Notes: a model not told the origin generated them from the sequence alone. A DNA stretch of 32,853 bases from an uncultured Campylobacter sp. (GCF_937973075.1 NZ_CALBWL010000014.1:1-32853), one strand, 5' to 3'; positions 1 to 9,356 are shown, counted from the first letter of the stretch. Translations and numbers: made by a program.

Positions 1-1426
1 CGTTTAGCCGCTCAAGTCCCAAAGCCTTGATGTGCTGCAGCACCTTTTGCGCCTCGGGCTCGAAAACGACCTCGCTCGCGCCGTAAATTTTAGTAGCGAT
101 CTTTTCGATCTTGCTCGCCGTATCGTCGCTAAGCTCGTAGGCGAATTTCAGCCCCTTGGCGCACTCGCACTCATCTACTACGAGGCGGGCTAGCTCAAGC
201 GCGCCCTCACCTCCTTTGGCGAAATTTTCGCAAATCGCCATCTGCACGCCGCGCTGCTTGCAGTAATCGCGCACAAAGGCGATCTCGTCGTCGCTATCGA
301 AGCTGAAACGATTAAGCGCCACGACGGGATTTAGTCCGAAGTTTTGTAAAATTTCGATATGTCCGCCTAAATTTACGATGCCTCTTTGAAGCGCGGCAAG
401 ATCCGGGCTCGCGATACTTTCTTTATCCGCGCCGCCGTTGTATTTAAGCGAGCGGATCGTGCTAACCAACACCGCGGCATCCGGAGCGATGCCCGCGCGG
501 CGGCACTTGATGTCGATAAATTTTTCAGCCCCCAGTTCGCTTCCAAAGCCTGCCTCCGTCACGGCATAATCAGCAAGCGAGAGCGCTAACTTACTCGCCA
601 TTATGGAGTTGCAGCCGTGCGCGATATTTGCAAAGGGTCCTCCGTGCACGAGCGCGGGCGTGTGCTCAAGGCTTTGGATGAGATTCGGCTTTATCGCGTC
701 TTTTAGCAGGATTGCCACGGCATCCGCGCAGCCCAGATCGCGCACGTATATCGGCTCTCCCTGCGTATCGTAGGCGACCATGATGTTTGCGATGTTTTCC
801 TTAAGCTCGGCAAGATCGTTTGAGAGGCACAGCACCGCCATTATCTCGCTAGCTGCGGTGATATTAAAGCCGTCCTCGCGCTGCACTCCGTCGGTGCGCC
901 CGCCCTGTCCTACGGTGATGTGGCGCAGCGCGCGATCGTTCATATCCATGCAGCGCTTCCATAGAATTTTCTCGATCTTTAGCGGGTTTTCTTGATACAG
1001 CGAGTTATCGATGACCGCCGAAATGAGGTTGTTTGCGGAGGTGATCGCGTGAAAATCGCCGTTAAAGTGTAAATTTAGATCGTCCATCGGCACCAGCTGC
1101 GAGTACCCGCCGCCCGCAGCCCCGCCTTTGATACCGAAAACCGGTCCCAGCGACGGCTCGCGTAGCGCAAGGCAGACGCTTTTGCCCAGGCGTTTTAGCG
1201 CGTCGGCTAAACCGATGGAGGTCGTAGTCTTGCCCTCGCCAAACGGCGTCGGATTGGTCGCCGTGACCAAAATAAGCTTCGAAGCGCGCGATCGCGGCTT
1301 GATATTTAGCTTGGCTTTGTAGTGGCCGTACAGCTCGATCTCATCCTCGCTAAGCCCCAAATTTTTCGCAACGTTTGAAATTTTATCCGGCTTCGCCGCA
1401 TTTGCTATTTCGATATCGCTCAACAT
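1..1426 (-). CDS. fhs: Formate--tetrahydrofolate ligase (partial, C-terminus outside window)
   Basis: This enzyme makes 10-formyl-tetrahydrofolate from formate, tetrahydrofolate and ATP in the cytoplasm, feeding one-carbon units to purine and fMet-tRNA synthesis. The reading frame is open from an ATG at 1426 through the left edge, giving about 475 residues of a family usually near 555, so only the C-terminal part is missing. The N-terminus MLSDIEIANAAKPDKI and the nucleotide-binding motif PTPFGEGKTTT (residues 59-69) are typical, as are GGAAGGGYSQ and the LHFNGDFHAI segment that follow. An AGGAGA ribosome-binding site sits 5 bp before the ATG. The gene is followed upstream, on the same strand, by xth 139 bp away. 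No frameshift is seen in the visible part. The identification is firm. Confidence 0.96.
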   Translation of the reverse strand, partial: MLSDIEIANAAKPDKISNVAKNLGLSEDEIELYGHYKAKLNIKPRSRASKLILVTATNPTPFGEGKTTTSIGLADALKRLGKSVCLALREPSLGPVFGIKGGAAGGGYSQLVPMDDLNLHFNGDFHAITSANNLISAVIDNSLYQENPLKIEKILWKRCMDMNDRALRHITVGQGGRTDGVQREDGFNITAASEIMAVLCLSNDLAELKENIANIMVAYDTQGEPIYVRDLGCADAVAILLKDAIKPNLIQSLEHTPALVHGGPFANIAHGCNSIMASKLALSLADYAVTEAGFGSELGAEKFIDIKCRRAGIAPDAAVLVSTIRSLKYNGGADKESIASPDLAALQRGIVNLGGHIEILQNFGLNPVVALNRFSFDSDDEIAFVRDYCKQRGVQMAICENFAKGGEGALELARLVVDECECAKGLKFAYELSDDTASKIEKIATKIYGASEVVFEPEAQKVLQHIKALGLERLN

Positions 1427-1565
1427 CTTCTCTCCTTAAATTTAAAATTTTATCGCACAGCGTTTACGCACCGCCTCTTTAAATCCGCGCATTAGCTTGC
1501 AAAGCTACGCGCACCTTGCTCGCGAGCCGCGCAAATCAAAGCTCGCGGCGTGAAATTCGCCCCGG

Positions 1566-2324
1566 CTAAATTTCGATCTCGATGCCCACGGGACAGTGAT
1601 CGCTGCCCATCACGTCACTTAGGATGAAAGCGTCCTTTAGCCGCGAGCGCAAATTAGCCGAGATGAAAAAATAATCGATCCGCCAGCCTACGTTTTTTGC
1701 GCGCGCGTTAAAGCGGTAGCTCCACCACGAGTAGGCGTCCCGCAGCTCGCCGTGCACGGCGCGGAAGGTATCGACAAAACCCGCCGCCTCTACCTCATCA
1801 AGCCACGCCCGCTCGATCGGCAAAAAGCCCGAAGTTTTGGAGTTTGCTTTGGGGTTTGCAAGATCGATCTCGCGGTGCGCAGTATTCACGTCGCCGCAGA
1901 ATATCACCCCGAGCCCCTGCTCCGCAAGACTGCGCGCGTAGGCTAGGAATTTTGCGTAAAATTCCATCTTGTAGGCTAGCCGCGCCTCGTCCTTTTGTCC
2001 GTTGGGAAAGTAGATATTAAAAAGCACGACATCGCCGAAGCGGTGCTGCAGCACGCGCCCCTCGTCGTCGGGGAAAAACAGCGCCTTGCTCGTCTCGCTT
2101 TTAAATTTCGCTAGGCTCGCCACGCCCGAATATCCCGCGCGAGCGGCGGAATTTAGATCGATCTGAGAAAATCCGAGCTCATAAAGCCCTTTCGGAGCGT
2201 CCTTTTCGCTCACCTTGATCTCTTGCAAGCCCAAAAAATCGGGGTTTTGCTCCGCAAGCCACGCGAAGCCGTCTTTGCCGAGTACTGCGCGCAGCCCGTT
2301 TACGTTCCAACTAATCAGTTTCAA
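1566..2324 (-). CDS. xth: Exodeoxyribonuclease III / AP endonuclease
   Basis: A 252-residue endonuclease/exonuclease/phosphatase-fold protein that incises DNA at abasic sites in base-excision repair. The family motifs are present in order: SWNVNGLRA at residues 5-13, LQEIKV with the metal-binding Glu at 35, the CGDVNTAHREIDLANPK segment in the middle, and the C-terminal SDHCPVGIEI with catalytic Asp-His at 242-243. Length matches ExoA/XthA. The start is TTG at 2324, preceded by AAAGG six bases upstream; no ATG gives a better N-terminus, since MKLISWNVNG is the conserved beginning. It is divergent from dgkA, with 67 bp between the start codons, so the two promoters must lie in that gap. The symbol could equally be exoA or xthA. 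Confidence 0.95.
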   Translation of the reverse strand: MKLISWNVNGLRAVLGKDGFAWLAEQNPDFLGLQEIKVSEKDAPKGLYELGFSQIDLNSAARAGYSGVASLAKFKSETSKALFFPDDEGRVLQHRFGDVVLFNIYFPNGQKDEARLAYKMEFYAKFLAYARSLAEQGLGVIFCGDVNTAHREIDLANPKANSKTSGFLPIERAWLDEVEAAGFVDTFRAVHGELRDAYSWWSYRFNARAKNVGWRIDYFFISANLRSRLKDAFILSDVMGSDHCPVGIEIEI

Positions 2325-2391
2325 ATTTAGCCTTTGGCCTAAAAATTTTGGTATGATTATACGAAATTTTGACTAAATTTAAAGGAAAATT

Positions 2392-2754
2392 ATGCGCAAT
2401 CAGCCCAAATACCGATTTTTTGCCAACTGGGGCTACGCGATGGCGGGTCTTGCCGAGATGCTGCGCAGCGAGCGTAGCTTTAGACTCGAGCTTTGCGTGT
2501 TCGCCCCGCTTCTGCTGTCGCTATTTTTTTGGAATTTCGGCGCAGTACTAAATCTATTTTTGATCTTCGGCGCGATCTTTGCCATCGCGCTAGAGTGCGT
2601 AAACTCCGCCATCGAGCGCGCAGTCGATCTTGCCACGAGCGAAATCCATCCGCTAGCCAAGGGAGCTAAAGACACTGCAAGCACCGCCGTGATGATAAGC
2701 CTATTTCTCAACGCCGCGCTGTGGGGATATGCGCTTATCGGTAAATTCTTTTAA
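2392..2754 (+). CDS. dgkA: Diacylglycerol kinase
   Basis: A 120-residue inner-membrane kinase that phosphorylates diacylglycerol to phosphatidic acid, recycling the lipid released when phosphoglycerol headgroups are transferred to periplasmic glycans. It has the DgkA layout: an amphipathic start (PKYRFFANWGYAMAGLAEML), three membrane segments at roughly residues 33-49, 52-68 and 97-118, and the signature ALECVNSAIERAVDL (about 66-80) followed by AKGAKDTASTAV, where E. coli DgkA has NSAIEAVVDR and AKDMGSAAV. AAAGGA lies 6-7 bp before the ATG. A TATGAT box at 2352-2357 may be its -10. It faces away from xth and is followed by a 380-bp gap. Confidence 0.94.
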   Translation: MRNQPKYRFFANWGYAMAGLAEMLRSERSFRLELCVFAPLLLSLFFWNFGAVLNLFLIFGAIFAIALECVNSAIERAVDLATSEIHPLAKGAKDTASTAVMISLFLNAALWGYALIGKFF

Positions 2755-3134
2755 TCGCGTAATTGCAAATTTCGCGATAAAAGATTTAAATCGCTGCAAC
2801 GCAGAGTTTTTTTGGCGAGTGCGGAATTTGCAAGCCACTTGAGTCGTTGATCGTCCACGCCTGCAACCCAAACACGACCCTGCGTGATATTGAAATTTTA
2901 AAATCCGAAATTTGCTTTAAATTTAAACTCTCCTGTGCGCGAAAATTTTAATATTCGCTCGGCTCTTAAAATTTTAAAATAGCTTTTAAAAATTTCTATA
3001 GATAAATCATTCAAGCAAATTTTACGCCGTAAAATTTTAGCTATAAAATTATAACGACTTTCAAAATGCTTTAATACAATTTTCACTAAAATCACGCCGT
3101 CTTAATTAAAATAATTTTCAAAAAAAGGAAAATT
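2755..3134. other. Non-coding AT-rich gap before the iron-uptake pair
   Basis: No convincing gene is visible. The right half is very AT-rich and holds repeated AAATTTTAA words. A TACAAT at 3075-3080 and an AT-rich dyad-like stretch near 3101-3119, just before the PepSY gene, are candidates for its promoter and for a Fur site, since siderophore receptor operons of this type are usually iron-repressed. The match to a Fur box is too weak to call from sequence alone. Confidence 0.5.
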
Positions 3135-4277
3135 TTGTCTAAATCCTTTCGCAAAATCTCGCGCAAATTTCATTTGTGGCTATCTTTGATATTTTGCATA
3201 CCCCTTATAATCATTTCTATAAGCGGCTCGGTTTTAGTTTACGCGGAGCAGATCAATGAAGTTTTGCTAAAAGACAAGGTGTTTAGGACGCAAGAAAGCA
3301 TAGCGAAATTCCCCGTTAGAATGAAATTTAGTACCCTGCAATCCGAGATAAATTCCAAATTTAAAGAGTATGCGATCATGGGCTGGAGCATCGCGCAAGA
3401 TCCTTTAAAGACCGATAAAATCAGACTTTCCTCTCAGAAACTGCAAAAGCGGATCATAATTTACTTAGATGCCTTTAGCGGCGAGATTAAAGGCGCGCCC
3501 ATGCCGCGAGATGAGGGCTTTATCGGCGCGATAAATAAACTGCACGCGGAGCTGTTTTTAGGTCCCGGCGGTAGAATTTTTACGGGTATCGTGGGGCTTA
3601 GCGCGCTACTTATCGGCATTAGCGGCTTTTTTATCTACAAAAAATTTTGGCAAAACTTATTCTCGCTGAGGCTAGATCGGGCCATATATTTTATGCGCGG
3701 CACTCACCGCCTAATCGGAGTCGCAAGCACTCCCGTAATGTTTGCTATAGCTATAAGCGGAGCATGGTGGGAGCTAAGGGCGGTAACTTACAAGCCGCTC
3801 GCAAATCCATGTGGCGCGGTCTTGCAGAATTTTAAGACCGAGCGAAATTCCACCGTCGCGGCATCAAACGGAGCGGTAAGCATGAAAACGGCGCAAAATC
3901 TTGCGACGCTAGATGAGGCTTTAGCGCGGATAGCGGTTAAATTTAAAGAATTTCGCTCCACCTATATCGCCTTTCCGCTCTGTCCGGGCGGCGTTTTTAC
4001 CGTATACGGCTTCGAGGCGGGGCAAAACCCGCTTCAAAGCCCTTACGCGAGCCGTATCACGATATCGGATGCAGGCGAAATTTTAAAAGCGGACTTTATA
4101 AACGATGCGGATTTTTCAGACAAACTTCAAGACGGCTTTCATCGCGCCCATGCGGGCTCATACGGCGCAATAACGAAGCTTATATGGTTTTTAGCGGGGC
4201 TTGCGCCCCTATTTTTAAGCATTTGCGGATTTTACATAACCCTAAAAAATAGAAATTCTAAAAGGAGAAAGTTATGA
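3135..4277 (+). CDS. PepSY-associated TM helix protein (iron-uptake accessory)
   Basis: A 380-residue inner-membrane protein of the PepSY_TM family. Four membrane segments are visible at about residues 14-36, 146-168, 194-212 and 345-369, with a periplasmic PepSY-like region (about 60-130) after the first. His13, His137 (KLHAELFLG) and His191 (GTHRLIG) lie next to the membrane segments, as in family members thought to transfer electrons or reduce ferric siderophores. The start is TTG at 3135 after AAGGAAAA; the next residues SKSFRKISRKFHLWL match the usual basic start of the family. Its stop overlaps the ATG of the TonB-dependent receptor (ATGA, 4 bp), so the two are translationally coupled. 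Reductive iron release from the imported siderophore is the likely role, inferred from family and context. Confidence 0.85.
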   Translation: MSKSFRKISRKFHLWLSLIFCIPLIIISISGSVLVYAEQINEVLLKDKVFRTQESIAKFPVRMKFSTLQSEINSKFKEYAIMGWSIAQDPLKTDKIRLSSQKLQKRIIIYLDAFSGEIKGAPMPRDEGFIGAINKLHAELFLGPGGRIFTGIVGLSALLIGISGFFIYKKFWQNLFSLRLDRAIYFMRGTHRLIGVASTPVMFAIAISGAWWELRAVTYKPLANPCGAVLQNFKTERNSTVAASNGAVSMKTAQNLATLDEALARIAVKFKEFRSTYIAFPLCPGGVFTVYGFEAGQNPLQSPYASRITISDAGEILKADFINDADFSDKLQDGFHRAHAGSYGAITKLIWFLAGLAPLFLSICGFYITLKNRNSKRRKL

Positions 4278-6409
4278 AGAAAGTATCTCTTTCGCTCGTA
4301 GTCGCATTAAATATGCTAACTTCGCTTTATGCGGAAAATAACGCCACTGCGAGCACCCCGGAGGACTTAGGCACCATAGAAGTGCAAGATACCCAAAAGC
4401 TCCGTCGCGACGACAGAGATTATGAGGCTAGAAAGCTCGTTAAAAGTACCACCAGGCTCGATCTTACGGCAAGAGAAACACCCCAGTCTCTTACCGTGGT
4501 GACCGAAGCCAAGCTAAAAAATATGGGGATAACCGATTATCAGGTGCTGATGCGAAATATCGCGGGCATTACGAGCGGGCGTATGGATGAGAGGCTCTAT
4601 CCTACGGCGCGCGGATTTAGCATAGATTATTATTTGCTTGATTCGATGCCTAGCTTCGGAGGTTTTAGCCTCGGGGCGAACGATTTAAATTTACTGCCAT
4701 ATGAGCGCGTTGAGGTAGTAAAGGGTGCGAACGGATTATTAGCAGGCGCAGGAAATCCTGCCGCGAGTTTAAATTTTATCCGTAAGCACGCAGATTCCAC
4801 CATCCCAAAAGGTTATATAAGTCTAAACGGCGGCTCATACGACAAATACGGGCTTAAAACCGATGTGCAAAGCCCGCTCAATCAAAGCGGTTCGGTGCGC
4901 GGACGCCTAGCGTTTATGCATGAACGATCGCACTCCTATATGGACTATTACAATCGTCGCAATACTGCCGTTTATGGCGTATTAGATATCGATGTAACGG
5001 ACGATTCAAGGCTGAGCTTTGGCTCATTTTATCAGACTCTACGCCGACATGGCACGCGCTGGGGCGGAATGCCCGCGTTTAACTCGGACGGCACGCGCAC
5101 GCACTTCGGCAAAAACAAAATTTTCTCTCAACCTTGGACGCGATACGACATCTCTACGCTTGATTTTTATGCCGATTTTAAACAATATTTCTCAAACGAG
5201 GCGAGTTTAAGCTTGAGTTATTCGTTTCGTCGTGCTCATACCGATTCAAATTTGCTCTATTATGGCGGCAGGGTAGGCCCTGGCGGCATCGGAAACGTCG
5301 CCGATCTTAGCGTTTATGCTAACAAGCGCGAAGAGAATATCCACAATATCGACGCCTATGTGAATATCCCTTATGAATTTTTCGAACAAGATCATGAATT
5401 TGTATTTGGTGTGATGTATAATCTTTACAAAAAAGGATCTGATAACGTAAGTAGCTACTGGAATAGTCGAAACACTCCGGCAGGCCTTGCTTATGCCGCG
5501 CGCACTAGAATAAATTTTAACGACCTTCATATTGAAGATCCACGCTTACCGTATGTAGATCAAAATAATGCCGATCGAACTATTCAAAAAGCAATTTATG
5601 CCGCGAATAAACTCTCAATCACCGAGGATTTAAAGCTCTTATTAGGAACGCGGATGAGTTACTATAAATATAAAATTACAGGTGGAGCAGATAATAGAAA
5701 TTTTACCCGCGAAATTACTCCATATGCAGGGATCACCTATGATTTAGACGATCATCATACCCTTTATGCAAGTTATACGAGTATTTTTAAACCTCAAACC
5801 TACAAGGACAAAAACAATAAATATCTTGATCCCATCCAAGGCAAGGACTACGAAGCGGGCATCAAAGGCGAGTATTTTGACGGCGATCTGCAAGCAAGCC
5901 TGGGCATTTTTAAGATCATCCAAGATAAGCTCGGCATCCGCACCGACGAGTATATCACGGGCACAAATTCCTACGCTTACAGGCAGGGTCGCGGAGTAAC
6001 CAGCAGGGGCTTTGAAGCGGATGTAAACGGTAAAATTACCGATGCACTAAGCCTAAGCATGGGGCTAGCGCACTACAAAGCCAAAGATGCTGACGGCAAT
6101 ATCTACGCCAGCGACTCCTCCCGCACCAGCGCAAATCTTTTTGCAAAATATGAGATCGGCACATTTAGAATCGGCGCAGGCGCGATGTATCGCTCAAAGA
6201 TTTATTCCGACTCGCCATACGGCAGGATCGAGCAGAAAGCTTACACGATTGCAAACGTAATGCTAGGCTACAAAGCGAGTAAAAACCTAGATGTGCAGCT
6301 AAACGTCGATAACATAACCGATAAGCGCTATTTTGAGGGTATCGGTTCTAATCGAATGATCTACGGCGATCCGCGCACCTTTAATCTAAGCCTTACGTAT
6401 AGCTTTTGA
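4274..6409 (+). CDS. TonB-dependent siderophore receptor
   Basis: A 711-residue outer-membrane gated channel for ferric-siderophore uptake powered by TonB-ExbB-ExbD. A Sec signal peptide covers residues 1-20 (cut after LYA), a TonB-box-like LGTIEV lies at 32-37, the plug domain follows (ETPQSLTVVT at 68-77, VLMRNIAGIT at 91-100, ARGFSIDYYLLD at 112-123, ERVEVVKGANGLL at 144-156), and the rest is an alternating beta-barrel ending in the aromatic YSF expected for BAM recognition. The ARGF and LLAGAGNPAASLNFIRK segments are those of the FhuE/FoxA/FpvA class of hydroxamate or mixed-type siderophore receptors. It has AAGGAGAAAG as ribosome-binding site inside the end of the preceding PepSY gene. 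The actual siderophore cannot be told from sequence. Confidence 0.93.
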   Translation: MKKVSLSLVVALNMLTSLYAENNATASTPEDLGTIEVQDTQKLRRDDRDYEARKLVKSTTRLDLTARETPQSLTVVTEAKLKNMGITDYQVLMRNIAGITSGRMDERLYPTARGFSIDYYLLDSMPSFGGFSLGANDLNLLPYERVEVVKGANGLLAGAGNPAASLNFIRKHADSTIPKGYISLNGGSYDKYGLKTDVQSPLNQSGSVRGRLAFMHERSHSYMDYYNRRNTAVYGVLDIDVTDDSRLSFGSFYQTLRRHGTRWGGMPAFNSDGTRTHFGKNKIFSQPWTRYDISTLDFYADFKQYFSNEASLSLSYSFRRAHTDSNLLYYGGRVGPGGIGNVADLSVYANKREENIHNIDAYVNIPYEFFEQDHEFVFGVMYNLYKKGSDNVSSYWNSRNTPAGLAYAARTRINFNDLHIEDPRLPYVDQNNADRTIQKAIYAANKLSITEDLKLLLGTRMSYYKYKITGGADNRNFTREITPYAGITYDLDDHHTLYASYTSIFKPQTYKDKNNKYLDPIQGKDYEAGIKGEYFDGDLQASLGIFKIIQDKLGIRTDEYITGTNSYAYRQGRGVTSRGFEADVNGKITDALSLSMGLAHYKAKDADGNIYASDSSRTSANLFAKYEIGTFRIGAGAMYRSKIYSDSPYGRIEQKAYTIANVMLGYKASKNLDVQLNVDNITDKRYFEGIGSNRMIYGDPRTFNLSLTYSF

Positions 6410-6417
6410 CCCAAATA

Positions 6418-6468
6418 GTCGCGGTGGAATTTATCTAGTGCTTAGCTCTAATAGAATTCCATCGCGAC
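6418..6468. terminator. Long hairpin after the TonB receptor
   Basis: A 14-bp inverted repeat (6418-6431 against 6455-6468) with a single G-U mismatch and a 23-nt loop starts 8 bp after the receptor stop codon. There is no T-run after it, so it is either a weak or factor-dependent terminator or an mRNA-stabilising stem; a second small stem (GCCAT/ATGGC) follows at once. Confidence 0.4.
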
Positions 6469-6632
6469 GCCATAGATAAATGGCAAATTAAGCCTAAATT
6501 TCGTAAAATCACGGCTAAGACGCGAGGTCGCGTAATACGCTATAAAGGCAAACAATGCAAAGTTTAACTCCATAAATCCCGCTAAATTTAAACCAAATCA
6601 ACTAATCAAATTTAAATTTAACGGAGACAACC

Positions 6633-9086
6633 ATGAAAAGACGAGATTTTCTAAAACTAGGCGCGCTGGCTGCGACTTCGGCGCAGGCAAAGCAATTTAA
6701 CGCGCTAGCGCAGGCGATATTTGACGAGCAGATGGGGCTTTGCGCAAATAAATTCGGCGCGTTTTACGTCCAAACCATCGGCGACAGGGTCGTTGGCACC
6801 GAGCCGTTCGAGGGCGACGCGATGCCGACGGTGCTAAATAACGCCCTAAGCGATCACATCCAAAACGAAACGCGCGTGAAATACCCATACGTGCGCAAAA
6901 GCTTCCTAGCTGATCCCTCAAATCCAAAGCCCGAGCTTCGCGGCAAAGAGCCCTTCGTGCGCGTTAGCTGGGACGAGGCGATAAAGCTAAGCGCTAAAAT
7001 TTTAAAAGAAAACTTCGATAAATACGGCTCAGAGGCCATTTACGGGCAGCTTTATCAGTGGGGCAGTCTAGGCAAGATCGGCCACTCGCAGCGCACCGCA
7101 AAGCGCATGCTAAACGCGCTAGGAGGCTACGTGAGCGAGCTTGGCGGCTACTCATACGGCGCGGCGACGGCGTTTTTGCCTCACGTGACCGGCTCTATCG
7201 ATCCGACGCATAATCCTACGCGCTGGGAGGGCGTGGTAAAGGAGGCTAAAACGATCGTATTTTGGGGCACGAACCCAGTCGTCTCAAACAAGATCGCTAT
7301 CGGCGTGCCGATGCACAACTCCTACGCCTACTACGAGATCATGAAAGAGAAATTTAAAAAAGGCGAGATGAAAATTTACAGCGTAGACGTTTACCGCAAC
7401 GAAACGGCGGAGTATTTCGGCGCGCACTATCTTGCCGTGCGCCCTTGCACCGATACGGCGATGCTGATCGGGCTTTGCGATTATCTTTACGAAAGCGGGC
7501 TTTACGACAAAGAATTTATTGAGCGCTACACGGTCGGGTTCGATAAATTTAAGGAGTATTTCACGGGCGCGAAAGACGGTGTGAAAAAGGATCTTGCGTG
7601 GGCGAGTAAAATTTGCGGCGTGAGCGAAAAGGAGCTAAAAAGCCTAGCCGACACGCTAGCTAAAAAAGACGCGCTCATAGTCACGGGCTACGCGATACAG
7701 CGTCAGCATCACGGCGAGATGGCGTACTGGGCGCTCATCGCGCTGGCTGCGATGCTAGGCGACATCGGCAAGACCGGGCGCGGCTACGTGATGAACGATC
7801 AGATGCATAAAAACGCCGATATTAGCTTCATCGCGCCAAAGCTTCAGGCCTTTAATCCTGCGGTAAACGAAAAATACATCGTCCCGCAAGGCAAGCTAGC
7901 CAAGGCTAAATATCACGAGATACCAAACAGCAGGCTCATAGATGCGATCATGGAGCCGGGCAAGCAGATCGAGCGCAATGGCAAAAAATACGTCATGCCG
8001 CACATCCGCGTGATGTTTAATGCCAACGGCTCGACCTTCACTCGCCACCCTGACACCAACCGCGCGGTCGAAGCGATGCGCAAGATAGAAGCGATCATCA
8101 CGACCGAGCCCTTTTGGACGAGTACGGCGAGGCTCAGCGATATCGTGCTGCCGTCGGCTCTTGAGTGCGAGCGCACGGATATCGAGTTTGCAAACTCGAC
8201 TAGCGAGTACCTTTTTGCGATTAAGTCGCTAGTAAAGCCCGCGGGCGAGAGCAAGAGCGACTTTGAGATCGCGCGGCTCATCTGCGCGCAGTGGGGCGAG
8301 GAGTACGAGCAGGCCTTTAGCGAGGGTAAAACGGAGCTTGAGTGGGTGAAGGAAATCTACGCCGATGCAGTCCAAAAGGCTGAAGGCATGGGCATAGCGA
8401 TGCCGAAATTTGAGGAGTTTTGGCAAAAGGGCTACGTTAAATTTGATAAAATCGACGAGAAAAAGCGGTACTTCACAAACTACGCTGACTTCCGCGCCGA
8501 TCCCGAAAAAAACGCTCTAAAAACCCCGTCGGGCAAGATCGAACTCTACTCCGAAGCGGTCGAAAAGCTAGGATATCCCGACTGCCCGCCGCACGCGACG
8601 TGGATGGAGCCGTTTGAGTGGCTGGGCGGCGACGTGAGTAAGTATCCTATCGCCATCAGCGGCGCGCACTCTAAATTTAGGCTCCACTCGCAGCTAAACA
8701 ACTCGCTCATCCGCAACTACGCCGAGATCGCAGGCCGCGAACCCGCGCTAATTAGCCCCGCCACGGCAAAGGCGCGCGGCATCAAAACGGGCGACGTGGT
8801 AAGGATCTACAACGACCGAGGCGAGATCCTCTGCGGGGCGCTAGTAAGCGATACTGCGCAAGATAACGTCGTGATCGTGAGCGAGGGCGCGTGGTACGAT
8901 CCCGCCGTCTGGGGCGAGCGCAGCCTATGCAAGCACGGCAACATAAACGTGCTAACCAAAGACGTACCGAGCTCGCAGCTCTCGCAAAGCAACACCGCGC
9001 ACACGAGCATGGTGCAGATCGAGAAATTTAAAGGCGAACTGCCGAGCGTAACGGCGTTTGATAGGCCTGCGACGATAGAGGCTTAG
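6633..9086 (+). CDS. torA: Tat-exported molybdopterin oxidoreductase, TMAO/DMSO/biotin-sulfoxide reductase class
   Basis: An 817-residue catalytic subunit of the DMSO-reductase family, acting in the periplasm in anaerobic respiration with N- or S-oxides. The twin-arginine signal KRRDFLKLGA with an AQA cleavage site covers about residues 1-19. There is no N-terminal Cys4 iron-sulfur motif, as expected for the TorA/DorA/BisC clade, and the molybdenum-ligand serine is Ser145 in YQWGSLGKIGHS. The SYGAATAFLPHVTGS and FWGTNPV segments and the C-terminal pterin-binding part (GAHSKFRLHSQLNN, LCKHGNINVLTKDVPSS, SNTAHTSMVQIEKF) resemble TorA closely. No c-type cytochrome partner (TorC-like) or TorD chaperone gene is nearby. 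Substrate (TMAO, DMSO, methionine or biotin sulfoxide) is not determined by the sequence; the symbol is given for the clade. A TATAAA at 6541-6546 is a possible promoter element. Confidence 0.88.
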   Translation: MKRRDFLKLGALAATSAQAKQFNALAQAIFDEQMGLCANKFGAFYVQTIGDRVVGTEPFEGDAMPTVLNNALSDHIQNETRVKYPYVRKSFLADPSNPKPELRGKEPFVRVSWDEAIKLSAKILKENFDKYGSEAIYGQLYQWGSLGKIGHSQRTAKRMLNALGGYVSELGGYSYGAATAFLPHVTGSIDPTHNPTRWEGVVKEAKTIVFWGTNPVVSNKIAIGVPMHNSYAYYEIMKEKFKKGEMKIYSVDVYRNETAEYFGAHYLAVRPCTDTAMLIGLCDYLYESGLYDKEFIERYTVGFDKFKEYFTGAKDGVKKDLAWASKICGVSEKELKSLADTLAKKDALIVTGYAIQRQHHGEMAYWALIALAAMLGDIGKTGRGYVMNDQMHKNADISFIAPKLQAFNPAVNEKYIVPQGKLAKAKYHEIPNSRLIDAIMEPGKQIERNGKKYVMPHIRVMFNANGSTFTRHPDTNRAVEAMRKIEAIITTEPFWTSTARLSDIVLPSALECERTDIEFANSTSEYLFAIKSLVKPAGESKSDFEIARLICAQWGEEYEQAFSEGKTELEWVKEIYADAVQKAEGMGIAMPKFEEFWQKGYVKFDKIDEKKRYFTNYADFRADPEKNALKTPSGKIELYSEAVEKLGYPDCPPHATWMEPFEWLGGDVSKYPIAISGAHSKFRLHSQLNNSLIRNYAEIAGREPALISPATAKARGIKTGDVVRIYNDRGEILCGALVSDTAQDNVVIVSEGAWYDPAVWGERSLCKHGNINVLTKDVPSSQLSQSNTAHTSMVQIEKFKGELPSVTAFDRPATIEA

Positions 9087-9148
9087 ACATTACTTTCTTT
9101 GAGCGAGCCGGAATTTTGGTTTTGAAGGCTATAAATTTAGGGCTCTTA

Positions 9149-9194
9149 AAGGTCGCGCGGACGAAATTTATCCATGCTTCGTGCGGCCTTTTTT
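9149..9194 (+). terminator. Rho-independent terminator of the molybdoenzyme gene
   Basis: AAGGTCGCGCG (9149-9159) pairs with CGTGCGGCCTT (9180-9190), 11 bp with two G-U pairs and extendable by two further pairs, followed by a run of six T at 9189-9194. It lies 62 bp after the stop of the molybdopterin enzyme and before a convergent small ORF. Confidence 0.65.
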
Positions 9195-9206
9195 GAAATT
9201 TCGGTT

Positions 9207-9356
9207 TTAGAATTTAATCTTTAAAGCCGCACGCAAAACCATGCTATGTGCGGCTGCAAGCTGCGAATGTAGATTTTCGTTTTCTTTTCGGTAGCCGCGC
9301 AGAGCTGATTTTAGCGCGACACACAGCGCGCATGAGAGATATATTTCGCCGTTCAT
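9207..9356 (-). CDS. Possible small protein, 49 aa
   Basis: An ATG at 9356 is preceded by AAAGG with a 7-bp spacer and opens a 49-codon frame ending in TAA. The product begins MNGEIYLSCALCVALKSALR, has two cysteines three residues apart and a polar, helical second half (YRKENENLHSQLAAAH). It matches nothing I recognise. The good ribosome-binding site and codon content like its neighbours argue for a real gene; the short length, lack of a visible promoter and an inverted repeat inside it (GCCGCAC at 9226 with GTGCGGC at 9248) argue for caution. Confidence 0.4.
   Translation of the reverse strand: MNGEIYLSCALCVALKSALRGYRKENENLHSQLAAAHSMVLRAALKIKF

Noticed and set aside
2898..3095. A 65-codon minus-strand frame in the dgkA/PepSY gap
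   Set aside because: GTG start with no ribosome-binding site, product rich in Ile/Lys/Phe as expected from random AT-rich DNA.
3101..3119. Fur box before the PepSY/TonB receptor pair
   Set aside because: The AT-rich stretch resembles a Fur site only loosely, and similar AT-rich sequence is common in all spacers of this window.
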